Of a DNA stretch of 64,000 bases, positions 16,108 to 25,925 are shown piece by piece; position 1 is the first letter of the stretch; each line of letters begins with the position of its first letter. Source of the stretch: Undibacterium hunanense. GTDB taxonomy: Bacteria; Pseudomonadota; Gammaproteobacteria; Burkholderiales; Burkholderiaceae_D. The notes under the pieces are model-generated. The model made no database searches, had not been told where the DNA came from, and saw nothing but the letters and a program-made list of their open reading frames with translations. Made by a program: the position numbers and the translations under genes. The stretch is from assembly GCF_014284335.1 (NCBI RefSeq), contig NZ_JACOGF010000001.1, positions 62,001-126,000 on the forward strand, read 5' to 3'.

Positions 16108-17994
16108 TTACTTCCATTCCCCGCGTAGTTGACTGACTTTTTCCTGCAATATCTGCGGTGTGATATCTGCAGGCTGCATGGCTTCCCCTACCACCAGTTC
16201 AAGCTTGGAAAATGGACCACGGCTAAAGGCGCGTTCAAACGGATTACTTTTATCGCGCGACAGGAAGCTACCCCACAAGCCGCGCAAGGCCAGCGGATAG
16301 ACCGGAACCGGCGTACGTTCCAGTATCTTCATGACGCCACCCTTAAATTCATTCAACTCGCCCGTAGCCGTCAGCTTGCCTTCCGGAAAAATACAGACCA
16401 GCTCACCTTCGTGCAAAGCCTGGGCCACGTCCACATAGGCTTTTTCCATCAGCCATGGATCTTCCTTGCCGGGCGCGATAGGAATGGCCTTCGCTGTCCT
16501 GAATACCCAGGACAGGAATGGAATTTTAAAAATACGATGATCCATGACAAAGCGGACAGGACGCGGGCTGGACGCCATGATCACAATCGCATCCATGTAA
16601 CTGACATGATTACAGACCAGTATGGCCGCCCCTTCATCCGGCAAGCGCTTAGTATTGACGCCTTTGACCTTGTAGATCGTGTGTATCAACAACCACGCAA
16701 TGAAGCGCATCAGGAACTCTGGCACCAGGCTAAATATATACACCGCAACAATCGCATTCAAAATCGCGGTTGCCATAAAAATTTGCGGAATCGTGAAGCC
16801 TTTTTGCAGCATCACCATGGCTGCCAGCGAAGCCACCACCATGAAGATCGCATTGAGGATATTCATGCCGGCAATGGTGCGCGACAAATGTTTGGGATCG
16901 CAACGCGTCTGTATCAAGGCAAACAGCGGGACGATATACAGCCCGCCAAAAATACCTATCATCGTGATATCAAACAAAATATGCAGACTGCCCGTCTGTT
17001 GCAAAAAGGTCTGCATGGTCACTGTTGCTGTATTGGTGTACGCGATGCTGGACAAATACAGGTCAAATCCAAATACGGACAAGCCTATGGCACCAAATGG
17101 CACCAAGCCAATTTCCACCTTATGACCGGACAGTTTTTCGCATAACAGCGAACCAGCGCCAATACCGAAAGAAAATATGGTCAGCAGCAGCACAAAAACA
17201 CTGTGATCACCATGCAGGTAATTTTTGGCATAAAGGGGGAATTGCGCCAGCACGATGGCACCATAAAACCAGAACCATGAATTACCAAGCAAGGATAAAA
17301 ACACAGGGCGATTCTGTTTGCTGAAGCTGATATTTCTAATGGTTTCTGTTGCCGGATTCCAGTTGATTTTCAGTTCAGGTTCTGGTGCAGGTGAATCAGG
17401 AATACGCAAACTGGTCAGATAACCCATGATGGCAATGACGATTGCACCACCAGCAACCAATTCTATGCCCCATGGCTTGTGCACCACCAGCAAGGCACCC
17501 AGGATTTCGCCCAGCAAGATGCCGACGAAAGTTCCCATTTCTATCAAGCCATTCCCACCCACCAGCTCATCAGTTTTCAGATGCTGTGGCAGATAAGCAT
17601 ATTTGACCGGACCAAACAGGGTGGAATGGATACCCATACCAGCCACCGCCGCAATCAGCAACCACAAGTTGTGCGTCATCCAGCCAGCAGCGGCGATGAG
17701 CATGATGACAATTTCCAGCAATTTGACATTGCGCGCCATCCTGCCTTTTTCAAATTTGTCGGCCAGTTGTCCCGATGTTGCAGAAAACAGCACGAATGGC
17801 AGGATGAACAATCCGGGAATCAGGTTGTTCAGCAGGCCAATATCCATATTGGTCCACGTCAGCGCATCATAGGTCAGGATGGTGAGCAAGGCCGTTTTAA
17901 ACACATTGTCATTGAATGCCCCAAGAAATTGCGTCCAGAAGAAAGGCGCAAAGCGGCGTTGTGTCAGCAGGGTGAACTGGCTATGTTGGCTCAT
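16108..17994 (-). CDS. MFS transporter-PlsC acyltransferase fusion (LplT/Aas-like)
   Basis: A 628-residue fusion. Residues 1 to about 420 are an MFS carrier resembling the lysophospholipid flippase LplT (WTQFLGAFNDNVFKTALL at the start, HSTLFGPVKYAYLP). Residues about 435-628 are a PlsC-type acyltransferase with NHVSYMD (HX4D, near 464) and FPEGKLTATGELNEFKGG. Enterobacterial Aas joins PlsC to an acyl-ACP synthetase, with LplT separate; here carrier and acyltransferase are fused and the AMP-binding domain is absent. Likely job, by inference: bring in lysophospholipid and re-acylate it. The acyl donor is unclear. Faces away from the Lol gene run. Confidence 0.88.
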   Translation of the reverse strand: MSQHSQFTLLTQRRFAPFFWTQFLGAFNDNVFKTALLTILTYDALTWTNMDIGLLNNLIPGLFILPFVLFSATSGQLADKFEKGRMARNVKLLEIVIMLIAAAGWMTHNLWLLIAAVAGMGIHSTLFGPVKYAYLPQHLKTDELVGGNGLIEMGTFVGILLGEILGALLVVHKPWGIELVAGGAIVIAIMGYLTSLRIPDSPAPEPELKINWNPATETIRNISFSKQNRPVFLSLLGNSWFWFYGAIVLAQFPLYAKNYLHGDHSVFVLLLTIFSFGIGAGSLLCEKLSGHKVEIGLVPFGAIGLSVFGFDLYLSSIAYTNTATVTMQTFLQQTGSLHILFDITMIGIFGGLYIVPLFALIQTRCDPKHLSRTIAGMNILNAIFMVVASLAAMVMLQKGFTIPQIFMATAILNAIVAVYIFSLVPEFLMRFIAWLLIHTIYKVKGVNTKRLPDEGAAILVCNHVSYMDAIVIMASSPRPVRFVMDHRIFKIPFLSWVFRTAKAIPIAPGKEDPWLMEKAYVDVAQALHEGELVCIFPEGKLTATGELNEFKGGVMKILERTPVPVYPLALRGLWGSFLSRDKSNPFERAFSRGPFSKLELVVGEAMQPADITPQILQEKVSQLRGEWK

Positions 17995-18093
17995 GGATAA
18001 TGTCGGTTACCGAAAAGTTAAGATTAATACCGCAAGAATGCTAAATACTCAAGCCCAGTTACCAGAAAACTGGTCCTGCTCAAGACATGTTGC

Positions 18094-18825
18094 TCAGGAA
18101 AGAAAATAATCAATCGCCCTGTGCACTGGCAAAAGATGGCAACCTTCCTGTGTGGCCAGGCGTAATGCAGTTTCGAGCAAAGCCGGGCTGGTTCCCCATG
18201 GACCGGGATTATCACTGACTTCATGAGAATACAGAATCAACCACCCTCCTGCACTTGCTGTATGCTGGATCAATGCATGCAGCTCATCCACATTGGTCTT
18301 GGAAGAGTAAAGTGATTGCGCCTTCAGGGCGTACAGGTCAGCACGGCCAGTCTGCGTGCCACCGCCAGTGATGCGTGCATAGGAAAAACGCCTGCCCGCA
18401 GCCAGCTTGCTTCCCAGGTCATAGGCACCAAAGGGAAATGCGAAACCCTGATTGTGTATGCCATGCTGCTTGAAAAAAGCCTGATTTTTCTCCCAGTCAA
18501 GGGCCAGGTCTGCATCGGACGCATTCGCACAATTGGTATGTGAAAACGTGTGGCAACCGACTTCATGTCCAGTTTCGATCAGGCGTTTCAGGTCGTCGAC
18601 GCTGTGACAGGGTTGATTTTGCTCGACGCCATCGGTCAGGCTGCCACAGACATAAAAAGTGCCACGCGCCTGGTACAACTCCAGCAACACCGCACCGGTA
18701 TGACAGGCGCTGGCTGGCACATCATCAAAGCTGAAACTGACCACACCCCGGCCTTTTTGCAAGGGCAACCAGCGGCACCCCATATGGCGCGCTGCAAAAC
18801 GGCTAAGTCTTTGTCGTATTCCCAT
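18094..18825 (-). CDS. Polysaccharide deacetylase (NodB domain, CE4)
   Basis: A 243-residue protein with the CE4 motifs: SFSFDDVP (Asp34-Asp35), HTFSH (His92, His96 as metal ligands), FPFGAYD, and YSHEVSDNP near the end. It has no clear signal peptide, only a basic N terminus, so whether it acts in the cytoplasm or periplasm is open. It begins three bases after the stop of the EpsL-like barrel gene, so the two are cotranscribed behind lolCD. Its substrate is probably an exported polysaccharide, judged from that neighbour; a cell-wall or lipid-linked sugar is possible. Confidence 0.85.
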   Translation of the reverse strand: MGIRQRLSRFAARHMGCRWLPLQKGRGVVSFSFDDVPASACHTGAVLLELYQARGTFYVCGSLTDGVEQNQPCHSVDDLKRLIETGHEVGCHTFSHTNCANASDADLALDWEKNQAFFKQHGIHNQGFAFPFGAYDLGSKLAAGRRFSYARITGGGTQTGRADLYALKAQSLYSSKTNVDELHALIQHTASAGGWLILYSHEVSDNPGPWGTSPALLETALRLATQEGCHLLPVHRAIDYFLS

Positions 18826-18828
18826 AGA

Positions 18829-20193
18829 TCAACGCAAACTGTCAGAGGCGCTAAGAGAATGCTGATAACGTTTCAAGCCCATGCGTGAAGTGCTCCCCGG
18901 TAAATTCTCGTAAGTATATTCCAGCCCCAGCTTGATGACGGCCTGTTTCAGGTTGATGCCATCTGATTCACGCCGGACTTTTTCATAAAAGCTATCCAGC
19001 ACGACACGAAAGCCACGTTCAAACTCATAGGCACCGCCAAAACCGATGCGCAGTAATTGTTCTTTGCGAGACGATCCATCACTCAGGCTGGCCAGTCGCG
19101 GTACCAGTACGTTATCGCTATTCTGCAACAAGGTAGAGAAATTCATTTGTGACTTGTCCGAGTATTTCCACTGGGCGTCAAAACGCAGGGCCTTGGTGAT
19201 CACATACAGGACAGACCGGTCAACAATGGTGAAAGGCCGGTCCCAAAGTTGCAGATCCAGCCTTAACTTGGGCGAATAATGATAAGTGCCACGCCATAGT
19301 GCATTGAAGAGATTGGTGTCACGGTCGGTCAGGTTGTCATAACGACGGCGTATGATGCCCAGATGCGTGCTGGTGACCGACTTGCTGCTATAACGCCATT
19401 CAGCATCCAGAAACACTTCGGATTCTTTATAAGACTGATCCAGATCGGCAATTTCCTGAGCATTACGGTCAGGGAAATTGCTATCAGACAGCCGTGTACC
19501 TACTTCGACACTGGAGCCGGTCGGCGAATAATAACGACCGCTGAACTGCCGGCCGCGCTCATCAAAATTGTAGAGCTGATTCACCGGCAAATCATAATTC
19601 AGCCCTGATTTGTCAACTTTGACGTTCAAAGACCATTCATCCGTCAATTTCAGATTCAGATCGGCAGAAGCACGTTTTTGATGGGAGATATCTTTGTCAG
19701 TGAAAGTGCCATTGATATACTGAAAAAGCCGGTCTTCCTTACCCGCAGACACATGCCCGTTAAAAACCTGACCGGCTGCCCAATCCAGAGTGGCATCACC
19801 AGCGACGACATGGTGATCCAGTTCTTTATAGTTTTTATAGTACCGATTCCCAAGAGAACCCGTCAGTGTCAGCCGTGTGCGGTCAGATAACAAGGGAATG
19901 ATGGCACCGGCACGTATATCGCTGCCTTTAACCGTATCACGCTCTGGGGTAGCAAGACCCAATGGCGTGACAGGCGTATCCGGCGTATTGGCAGGATCAG
20001 TATTGACGGGTTGCGAGTAAAAACGGAATGGGTTCGAATCACTGGTCAGTGAGGTTTCCAGTTGCAGCACCAGTTCTACCGTATCAGCGGCAGACACCGG
20101 TGGAGCAACAGCGGTCAGCAAGCCCGTGACCGTGAGCAGGCAGCCACAAGGATTAGCAGAAAAATGAAGTGCGCGAAGTGCTTTGCCTTCCAT
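18829..20193 (-). CDS. Outer-membrane beta-barrel protein, EpsL-like
   Basis: A 454-residue secreted protein, signal peptide ending PPVSA|AD near residue 36. The rest is a series of amphipathic strands with alternating aromatic residues (for example LTLTGSLGNRYYKNYKEL, FSGRYYSPTGSSVEVGTRL), typical of a porin-like barrel of about 16-18 strands. The tone and the DSNPFRF start of the mature part recall EpsL, the outer-membrane protein of exosortase-linked exopolysaccharide loci; this family call is tentative. The frame opens at 20277 inside lolD, but ATG 20193 follows AGAGGA and starts the signal peptide. It lies 13 bases after lolD and three before the deacetylase. Confidence 0.7.
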   Translation of the reverse strand: MEGKALRALHFSANPCGCLLTVTGLLTAVAPPVSAADTVELVLQLETSLTSDSNPFRFYSQPVNTDPANTPDTPVTPLGLATPERDTVKGSDIRAGAIIPLLSDRTRLTLTGSLGNRYYKNYKELDHHVVAGDATLDWAAGQVFNGHVSAGKEDRLFQYINGTFTDKDISHQKRASADLNLKLTDEWSLNVKVDKSGLNYDLPVNQLYNFDERGRQFSGRYYSPTGSSVEVGTRLSDSNFPDRNAQEIADLDQSYKESEVFLDAEWRYSSKSVTSTHLGIIRRRYDNLTDRDTNLFNALWRGTYHYSPKLRLDLQLWDRPFTIVDRSVLYVITKALRFDAQWKYSDKSQMNFSTLLQNSDNVLVPRLASLSDGSSRKEQLLRIGFGGAYEFERGFRVVLDSFYEKVRRESDGINLKQAVIKLGLEYTYENLPGSTSRMGLKRYQHSLSASDSLR

Positions 20194-20206
20194 TTTTCTG
20201 TTCCTC

Positions 20207-20908
20207 TTATTGAAGTTGCAAACCATGCCCGGACAGGCGGAACACGCGATCACAGCGGCCTGCCAGTTCGGCATCATGCGTGACGATTACAAAAGCCGTA
20301 CCCAGGGTGCGTGATAGCTCAAGCATCAATTCAAATATCTGCTGGGCCGTGCTGCCATCGAGGTTGCCCGTCGGTTCATCCGCCAGCACGCAGGCGGGCT
20401 GTGTCACCAGGGCGCGCGCCAGCGCTACACGCTGCCGTTCGCCACCGGACAATTCGCCCGGGACATGTTTGAGCCTGTGACCAAGCCCGACTTTTTCCAG
20501 TATCACTTGCGCAGCCTGCTGGGCATCGGTACGTTTCATGCGGCGTATCATGAGCGGCATGGCGACGTTATCCAGGGCCGAAAATTCAGGTAACAGATGA
20601 TGAAACTGGTACACAAAGCCCAAAGCCTGGTTGCGCAAATTGCCCCTGGTTGTTTCATTCAGGCTGGCAAAATTTTGCCCCTGCAATATGACACTGCCTT
20701 GCGTAGGTGTATCCAGCCCGCCCAGCAAATGCAACAATGTCGATTTACCACAACCGGATGCACCGATGATGGCAACCCGTTCACCCCTATATATGCTCAG
20801 ATTGATGTCGCTGAATACCTTGACCGAATCCGGCCCCTCGGCAAACACCTTGCTTAATTGATTGCACGACAAAATGCTGTCTGTCGGCTGACCGTTTGGA
20901 TTACTCAT
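20207..20908 (-). CDS. lolD: Lipoprotein-releasing ABC transporter ATPase LolD
   Basis: A 233-residue ATPase that powers release of outer-membrane lipoproteins from the inner membrane to LolA. Walker [10 protein letters not shown] at 49-57, signature [15 protein letters not shown], Walker [12 protein letters not shown], and the family-typical [15 protein letters not shown] 20908 overlaps the lolC stop (ATGAGTAA), so translation is coupled; the open frame further upstream into lolC is not real. The next gene is an outer-membrane barrel rather than the usual end of the operon. Confidence 0.95.
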   Translation of the reverse strand: MSNPNGQPTDSILSCNQLSKVFAEGPDSVKVFSDINLSIYRGERVAIIGASGCGKSTLLHLLGGLDTPTQGSVILQGQNFASLNETTRGNLRNQALGFVYQFHHLLPEFSALDNVAMPLMIRRMKRTDAQQAAQVILEKVGLGHRLKHVPGELSGGERQRVALARALVTQPACVLADEPTGNLDGSTAQQIFELMLELSRTLGTAFVIVTHDAELAGRCDRVFRLSGHGLQLQ

Positions 20909-22157
20909 AACGCAAAGCCTCCGCAGGTTTGGTTCTGGAAGCGCGCCAGCTAGGGTAAATCGTGGCGAGCAAAGCCAATACCAGAGAGACTGAACCGATA
21001 ATCGTGACATCCAGCAATTGCACATCAGATGGCAATTTACTGATCACATACACCTCCTTGGAAAGTACCTGTATCCCCAGAATGTGCTCTATGAAGGGTA
21101 CGATAACATCAATATTGAAAGACACCAGCAAACCGCCACCTACACCCAGCAAGGTACCAAACAGGCCGACGATAGCCCCCTGAATGATAAAAATTTTCAT
21201 GATGGATGAAGGCGCAGCACCCAAAGTACGCATGATGGCAATATCCGCCTGCTTTTCAGTCACGGTCATGACCAGTGTCGACACCAGATTGAAAGCGGCA
21301 ACCGCAATGATCAGGGTCAAGATAATGAACATCATGGTCTTTTCTGCTTTGACGGCAGCAAAATACGTCTTGTTTTGCTGTGTCCAGTCACGTATCAGCA
21401 AGTCACCAGACAGGCTGCGCGACAATTCCAGGGCAATCTGGGGCGCTTTCAGCATCTCCTGTATGCGCAAACGTAGTCCCGATGGTGCACTCAGGCGGAA
21501 AAATTTCTGCGCATCTTCAATATGCATGAACGCCATGCCGGCGTCATATTCATAGTGACCTGCTTCAAAAATACCCACCACATTGAAGGCTTTCAGGCGA
21601 GGCACCATGCCTGCCGGCGTCATCTGCCCTTCCGGTGCGGCCAGTGTGATTTTTTCACCAACCCGTACATGCAGGCTGTTTGCCAGCGCCACACCCAGCA
21701 CGATATTGAATTCGCCCGGTCTTAAATCTGCCCATTTGCCATATTTGATCTTGCTGGCAACGTCGGATACCCTGGGTTCTTCTTCTGGCAAGACACCGCG
21801 CAAAATGACACCGCGCATGACATCTTCGCGAATGATCATGGCCTGGCCATCCACATACGGTGCCGTGCCTGTGACTGCCTTGTTTTTTTGCACTTCCAGT
21901 GCGGTTGATTTCCAGTCTGGCAGGGCGCCGCTGGCATCGAACACTTCTATATGCGCCAGTACTGACAGCATACGGTCACGAACTTCTTTTTGAAAACCGT
22001 TCATGACTGAAATCACGATAATCATCGCAGCCACGCCCAGACTGATGCCCAGCATGGAAATCAGCGAGATAAAAGAAATAAAACTATTCCGGCCACTACG
22101 CCGCCCTGCACGGGTATAGCGCAGGCCAACCAGCCATTCGAAAGAAAGATTTTTCAC
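20901..22157 (-). CDS. lolC: Lipoprotein-releasing ABC transporter permease LolC/E
   Basis: A 418-residue FtsX-type permease with one N-terminal and three C-terminal transmembrane helices around a large periplasmic domain. The N terminus [15 protein letters not shown] and the segment [35 protein letters not shown] are characteristic of LolC/LolE. Only one permease gene is present, so the complex is probably a homodimer (LolF type) or the partner is elsewhere. First gene of lolC-lolD-barrel-deacetylase. A 9-base tandem array lies just upstream of its ATG. Confidence 0.94.
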   Translation of the reverse strand: MKNLSFEWLVGLRYTRAGRRSGRNSFISFISLISMLGISLGVAAMIIVISVMNGFQKEVRDRMLSVLAHIEVFDASGALPDWKSTALEVQKNKAVTGTAPYVDGQAMIIREDVMRGVILRGVLPEEEPRVSDVASKIKYGKWADLRPGEFNIVLGVALANSLHVRVGEKITLAAPEGQMTPAGMVPRLKAFNVVGIFEAGHYEYDAGMAFMHIEDAQKFFRLSAPSGLRLRIQEMLKAPQIALELSRSLSGDLLIRDWTQQNKTYFAAVKAEKTMMFIILTLIIAVAAFNLVSTLVMTVTEKQADIAIMRTLGAAPSSIMKIFIIQGAIVGLFGTLLGVGGGLLVSFNIDVIVPFIEHILGIQVLSKEVYVISKLPSDVQLLDVTIIGSVSLVLALLATIYPSWRASRTKPAEALRYE

Positions 22158-22168
22158 TACATGTTCAC

Positions 22169-22204
22169 TTCATTGAGTTCATTAAGGTCATTAAGATCAT
22201 TAAA
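22169..22204. repeat. Four tandem 9-base repeats in the lolC upstream gap
   Basis: Consecutive units TTCATTGAG, TTCATTAAG, GTCATTAAG and ATCATTAAA. They share NTCATTRAR and lie 12 bases before the lolC ATG and 48 before the opposite gene at 22252, so they sit in the lolC leader or core promoter. Confidence 0.75.
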
Positions 22205-22251
22205 TACGGCAGCCAGCAGTTTGCCACACGTTTGCCATACAATACAGAGAT

Positions 22252-23253
22252 ATGAGCCATTTAGAATTGATTATCCCCTTCGGCATCCCACCTGCTGGCC
22301 TTGCAAAAGACCTGTTAAAGGAAATGCACACGCCTGCGCTGGCAGCCCTGATCGCCTCTGGCGGTCGCCCCCAAACACAGACAATAGACGCATTTTCCCA
22401 TGCGCTTGCCCATGAATACTGGCTGGCGGATCAGTTTCCGCCAGAAAACAATGCCAATAGCCCGGCGATCAGTTGGGACACCATGCAGGCCTGCGGTCTG
22501 ACAGTCGATGCAGGTTATTGGTTCACCCTGCAGCCAGTACATATCCATATTGCCAGAGATCACCTGGTACTGACCGATCAGCGCCGACTGGAGCTTCCTG
22601 ACGATCAGGCACGCATTCTGTTTGACATTGCCCGCAGCAGTTGCGAAGAAGTCGGCCTTACGCTGTTATATGGCGATGCCAAAACCTGGTTCTTGCGAGC
22701 GGATGACTGGTCAGCGCTGCGCACGGCCACCATGGATGCTGCCTGCGGTCACAATATTGATATCTGGATGCCCAAGGGCGAACATGAGCGTGCCTGGCGC
22801 AAGTTGCAAAATGAAATCCAGATGCTGTGGTTTGGGCACGCCATCAATGAAGCACGCGAAATGCAGGGTGAAAAAGTGATCAATTCCGTGTGGATATCAT
22901 GCGGAGCTGACCACATTCACCCAACCGCAAAACAAGTGATGACCGCATCGAATTTTACCAACTGGCAGGAAACACATTCCGGCGCTGAGGCAAAACACAC
23001 CCTACTGTTGCCAGATCTGGCAGAAGCCGCCATCAACAACGACTGGGGCCTATGGCTGGAAAAGATAGATGCAATGGAAAAAAACTGGTTTTCTCCAGTC
23101 ATGTCTGCCTTGAAAACCAGGAAAATCACTCGTCTTGATCTAATGTTTACGGATGCCCGCAGCGTGGCAAATTTCAGTCTGACACCCTGGTCCTTGCGCA
23201 AATTCTGGGTCAAACCTTCTTTACACCATTTGTTTTCCATCGCCAAACCATGA
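22252..23253 (+). CDS. Conserved protein upstream of recJ (RpfE/phosphoglycerate-mutase-like annotation)
   Basis: A 333-residue protein beginning MSHLELIIPFGIPPAGLAKDLL. In betaproteobacteria a gene of this length and position, directly before recJ, is commonly annotated as an RpfE-type regulatory or phosphoglycerate mutase-like protein; I recognise the context more than catalytic motifs. The central segment IDIWMPKGEHERAWRKLQNEIQM is the most conserved-looking part. No signal peptide or membrane segment. Its stop overlaps the recJ ATG by four bases, so the two are cotranslated; a role linked to RecJ is inference only. Confidence 0.7.
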   Translation: MSHLELIIPFGIPPAGLAKDLLKEMHTPALAALIASGGRPQTQTIDAFSHALAHEYWLADQFPPENNANSPAISWDTMQACGLTVDAGYWFTLQPVHIHIARDHLVLTDQRRLELPDDQARILFDIARSSCEEVGLTLLYGDAKTWFLRADDWSALRTATMDAACGHNIDIWMPKGEHERAWRKLQNEIQMLWFGHAINEAREMQGEKVINSVWISCGADHIHPTAKQVMTASNFTNWQETHSGAEAKHTLLLPDLAEAAINNDWGLWLEKIDAMEKNWFSPVMSALKTRKITRLDLMFTDARSVANFSLTPWSLRKFWVKPSLHHLFSIAKP

Positions 23254-24938
23254 CACGTATTACCACTCGCCCCTGCCCTTTCCGCGAATCTGAAATGTTG
23301 CGCCAGAATGGACTGCATCCGGTTCTGGCACGTTTGTACGCTTCACGCGGCGCGACCGGCGACAAGGACTTGAGTACCGAGCTCAATGCCATGCTGGCAC
23401 CTGCAGGGCTCTTGCATATAGCACATGCCGCCACATTTCTGGCAGACGCCATCGCCCAAGAAAAAAAACTGGTGATCGTCGCTGATTATGATTGCGACGG
23501 TGCCACCGCCTGTGCCGTGGGCTTGCGTGGTTTGCGCATGCTGGGTGCGCAAGTTGACTACATCGTGCCGAACCGTTTTGAGTATGGCTATGGCCTGACA
23601 CCGGAAATCGTTGCGCTCACCATTAAAGAAAAATCACCGGACATCATTGTCACCGTCGACAATGGCATTGCCAGCGTGGATGGTGTCGCTGCCGCCAATG
23701 CGCAGGGTATCGCGGTAGTCGTCACCGACCATCATTTGCCGGGTGACAGCCTGCCAGATGCTGCCGTCATCGTGAACCCCAATCAACCCGAATGCGGTTT
23801 CCCCAGTAAAAACCTGGCAGGTGTTGGCGTCATGTTTTACGTATTGCTGGCTTTACGTGTCGAATTGCGGCAACGTGGGGTGTTTGATCAGCAAAACCAG
23901 CCCAAGCTCGATACCTTGCTGGATCTGGTTGCACTGGGTACGGTGGCTGACGTCGTCAGGCTGGATGCGAATAACCGTATTCTGGTCGCCCAAGGCTTGA
24001 AACGCATGCGTGCGGGCCGTATGTGCGCCGGCATCGCCGCCCTGTTTCGTGTCGCCGGGCGCGAGCCACATAATGCCAGCCCGTTTGACCTGGGTTTTGC
24101 CCTTGGTCCACGCCTGAATGCCGCTGGCCGTCTGGCTGACATGGCATTGGGTATAGAGTGCCTGACAACCGATGACGAAGGCCGCGCCTGGCAAATTGCG
24201 CAGGAACTAAATGCCATCAATGCAGACCGCAAAGACATAGAGCGCGAAATGCAGGATGTCGCCCTGCTGCATCTGGACGATTTCCAGCCGCAGGACAGCA
24301 ATACCATTACGGTGTTTGACGAAAGCTGGCACCAGGGTGTCATCGGTATTGTCGCTTCCCGTCTCAAAGACAAGTTTTATCGCCCCACCATCACCTTTGC
24401 ACCGGGTGGTGATGGCCTTATCAAAGGTTCTGGCCGGTCTATTCCAGGTTTTCATCTGCGCGATGCGCTGGATCTGGTGTCCAAACATGCTCCCAGTCTG
24501 ATACAGAAATTTGGCGGACATGCCATGGCAGCCGGCCTGACCTTGCGTGCAGAAGATTTCCCGGCCTTCCAGCAGGCATTTGAAGCCGTGGGTAAAAACT
24601 GGTTGCAGGCACACCAGCTGGAACGCGTGGTCGAAACCGATGGTCCGCTGGAAGATGCCTACTTCACGACGGATTTCATACGCCTGCTCGACACCCAGGT
24701 ATGGGGTCAGGGTTTTCCACCACCGATTTTTTGTGATGACTTCCGCCTCGTATCGCAACGGGTTTTAAAGGAACGTCATTTGAAACTGGTGCTGGAAAAG
24801 AACAAGCAAAGATACGATGCCATCTGGTTCGGACATACCGATACCCTGCCTGAAAATGTGCATGTCGCTTTCCGCCTGGATGCGAATGAATACAATGGCG
24901 TTACCAGGGTGCAGTTAATGGTTGAGCATATCGATTGA
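23250..24938 (+). CDS. recJ: Single-stranded-DNA-specific exonuclease RecJ
   Basis: A 562-residue DHH-family 5'-3' exonuclease acting in RecFOR recombination and mismatch repair. Metal-binding motifs: VADYDCDGATA (Asp79, Asp81, Asp83), TVDNGIAS, and TDHHLPGD (Asp160-His161-His162). The DHHA1 domain has GIVASRLKDK and KFGGHAMAAGL; the C-terminal OB part follows. Length is normal for RecJ. It overlaps the upstream gene by four bases and ends in a hairpin shared with the convergent hydrolase gene. Confidence 0.96.
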   Translation: MTRITTRPCPFRESEMLRQNGLHPVLARLYASRGATGDKDLSTELNAMLAPAGLLHIAHAATFLADAIAQEKKLVIVADYDCDGATACAVGLRGLRMLGAQVDYIVPNRFEYGYGLTPEIVALTIKEKSPDIIVTVDNGIASVDGVAAANAQGIAVVVTDHHLPGDSLPDAAVIVNPNQPECGFPSKNLAGVGVMFYVLLALRVELRQRGVFDQQNQPKLDTLLDLVALGTVADVVRLDANNRILVAQGLKRMRAGRMCAGIAALFRVAGREPHNASPFDLGFALGPRLNAAGRLADMALGIECLTTDDEGRAWQIAQELNAINADRKDIEREMQDVALLHLDDFQPQDSNTITVFDESWHQGVIGIVASRLKDKFYRPTITFAPGGDGLIKGSGRSIPGFHLRDALDLVSKHAPSLIQKFGGHAMAAGLTLRAEDFPAFQQAFEAVGKNWLQAHQLERVVETDGPLEDAYFTTDFIRLLDTQVWGQGFPPPIFCDDFRLVSQRVLKERHLKLVLEKNKQRYDAIWFGHTDTLPENVHVAFRLDANEYNGVTRVQLMVEHID

Positions 24939-24972
24939 AGTGAGGGATGTCCCCTTTTTAGTCCTCACTTTA
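24938..24972. terminator. Shared hairpin between recJ and the hydrolase gene
   Basis: AAGTGAGG (24938-24945) pairs with CCTCACTT (24963-24970), with a CCCCTTTTT loop. It covers the stop codons of both convergent genes. Confidence 0.5.
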
Positions 24973-25701
24973 ATCCAGTAAAAACTTCTCCATCTGCGTG
25001 CTCAGCGTATCCATGGTGAGCTGAAAAGCCAGTTCAGACGAAACAGTATCCTCTGACGGTATTTCAAAGCTGTGATTGCCTGGCAAGACAGTCACGGTAG
25101 CCGGCTTCGCAAATCTTGCGGCGTAACGGTGCAGCAGAGGTAACTCGCAATAAGGGTCCTGATCAGCAGCCATCATGGTGACTGGCCTGGACTCTTGCTC
25201 CACGTCGGGATAATTTTGCCTGACCGTATCAAGCTCCTCATTCTGATTCGCCGTACCAGCCTTGCATAAGGGTGTTATCAGGATGCAACGCTGCAAGCTT
25301 TTATCAGCCTGAAACACCTGCCACGCAACAACGGAACCAAATGATTTACCAGCCACCGACAATTGATGCGAATTGACGCGGACATCGCTTCTGGCTGCGG
25401 CGACCACAGCCTGCATACTGGCAAATTCTGCCGACAGATCAGCAGAAGGATGGCCACTCTCCGCATCCACGGTATAAAAAATCCAGTTGAAACGATATAC
25501 GGCAATACCCCGCATCACCAGATGCCCGGCAGTTTGTAAAATGGCGGGGCGATCCATGTCATAGCGCAAGCCCGGTGCCAGAATCAGGGCTGGGAACGGC
25601 CCTGCCCCATCAGGAAAATCGGCACGCAACTCCAGTACCTGCGCATCACTTATTCGCAAATGTAATATCGAAGTTGATTTTGTTTCTAACGATAAATTCA
25701 T
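24970..25701 (-). CDS. Alpha/beta hydrolase (dienelactone hydrolase-like)
   Basis: A 243-residue cytoplasmic alpha/beta-hydrolase. The nucleophile elbow is Gly118-Lys-Ser120-Phe-Gly; the acid is probably in MAADQDPYCELP and the histidine in LPGNHSFE, in the correct order and spacing. The oxyanion region reads LILAPGLRYDMD. Substrate unknown; dienelactone hydrolase-like and KANL3/Tex30-like proteins share this pattern. Single gene, convergent with recJ, divergent from dppA across 289 bases. Confidence 0.78.
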   Translation of the reverse strand: MNLSLETKSTSILHLRISDAQVLELRADFPDGAGPFPALILAPGLRYDMDRPAILQTAGHLVMRGIAVYRFNWIFYTVDAESGHPSADLSAEFASMQAVVAAARSDVRVNSHQLSVAGKSFGSVVAWQVFQADKSLQRCILITPLCKAGTANQNEELDTVRQNYPDVEQESRPVTMMAADQDPYCELPLLHRYAARFAKPATVTVLPGNHSFEIPSEDTVSSELAFQLTMDTLSTQMEKFLLD

Positions 25702-25925
25702 GTCGGTATCGAACGCGGATTATCAGGATTCATCATTGGCTGCAATCAATAAAGTGGAACTTAGCTTAACTGATTCAAATACGCAACAGTGGCAAAACTT
25801 CTTGATTGCAAAATCCATCGATTACTAACAACACTTGTTTGACTGTTTTATTTTCAAAATTTTCTTCAGCCATGTAACAAAGTAATACAAAACTTATCGA
25901 ATTGCTGCACAATAGAAAAGTCTGC

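Noticed and set aside
16129-17145. 338-codon plus-strand frame opposite the MFS-PlsC gene
   Set aside because: Antisense shadow; composition is dominated by His, Gln and Arg, and the opposite strand has all the family motifs.
20025-20045. GGGTTCGAATC, a tRNA T-loop-like string
   Set aside because: It lies within the EpsL-like coding sequence, with no acceptor stem or anticodon arm at tRNA spacing.
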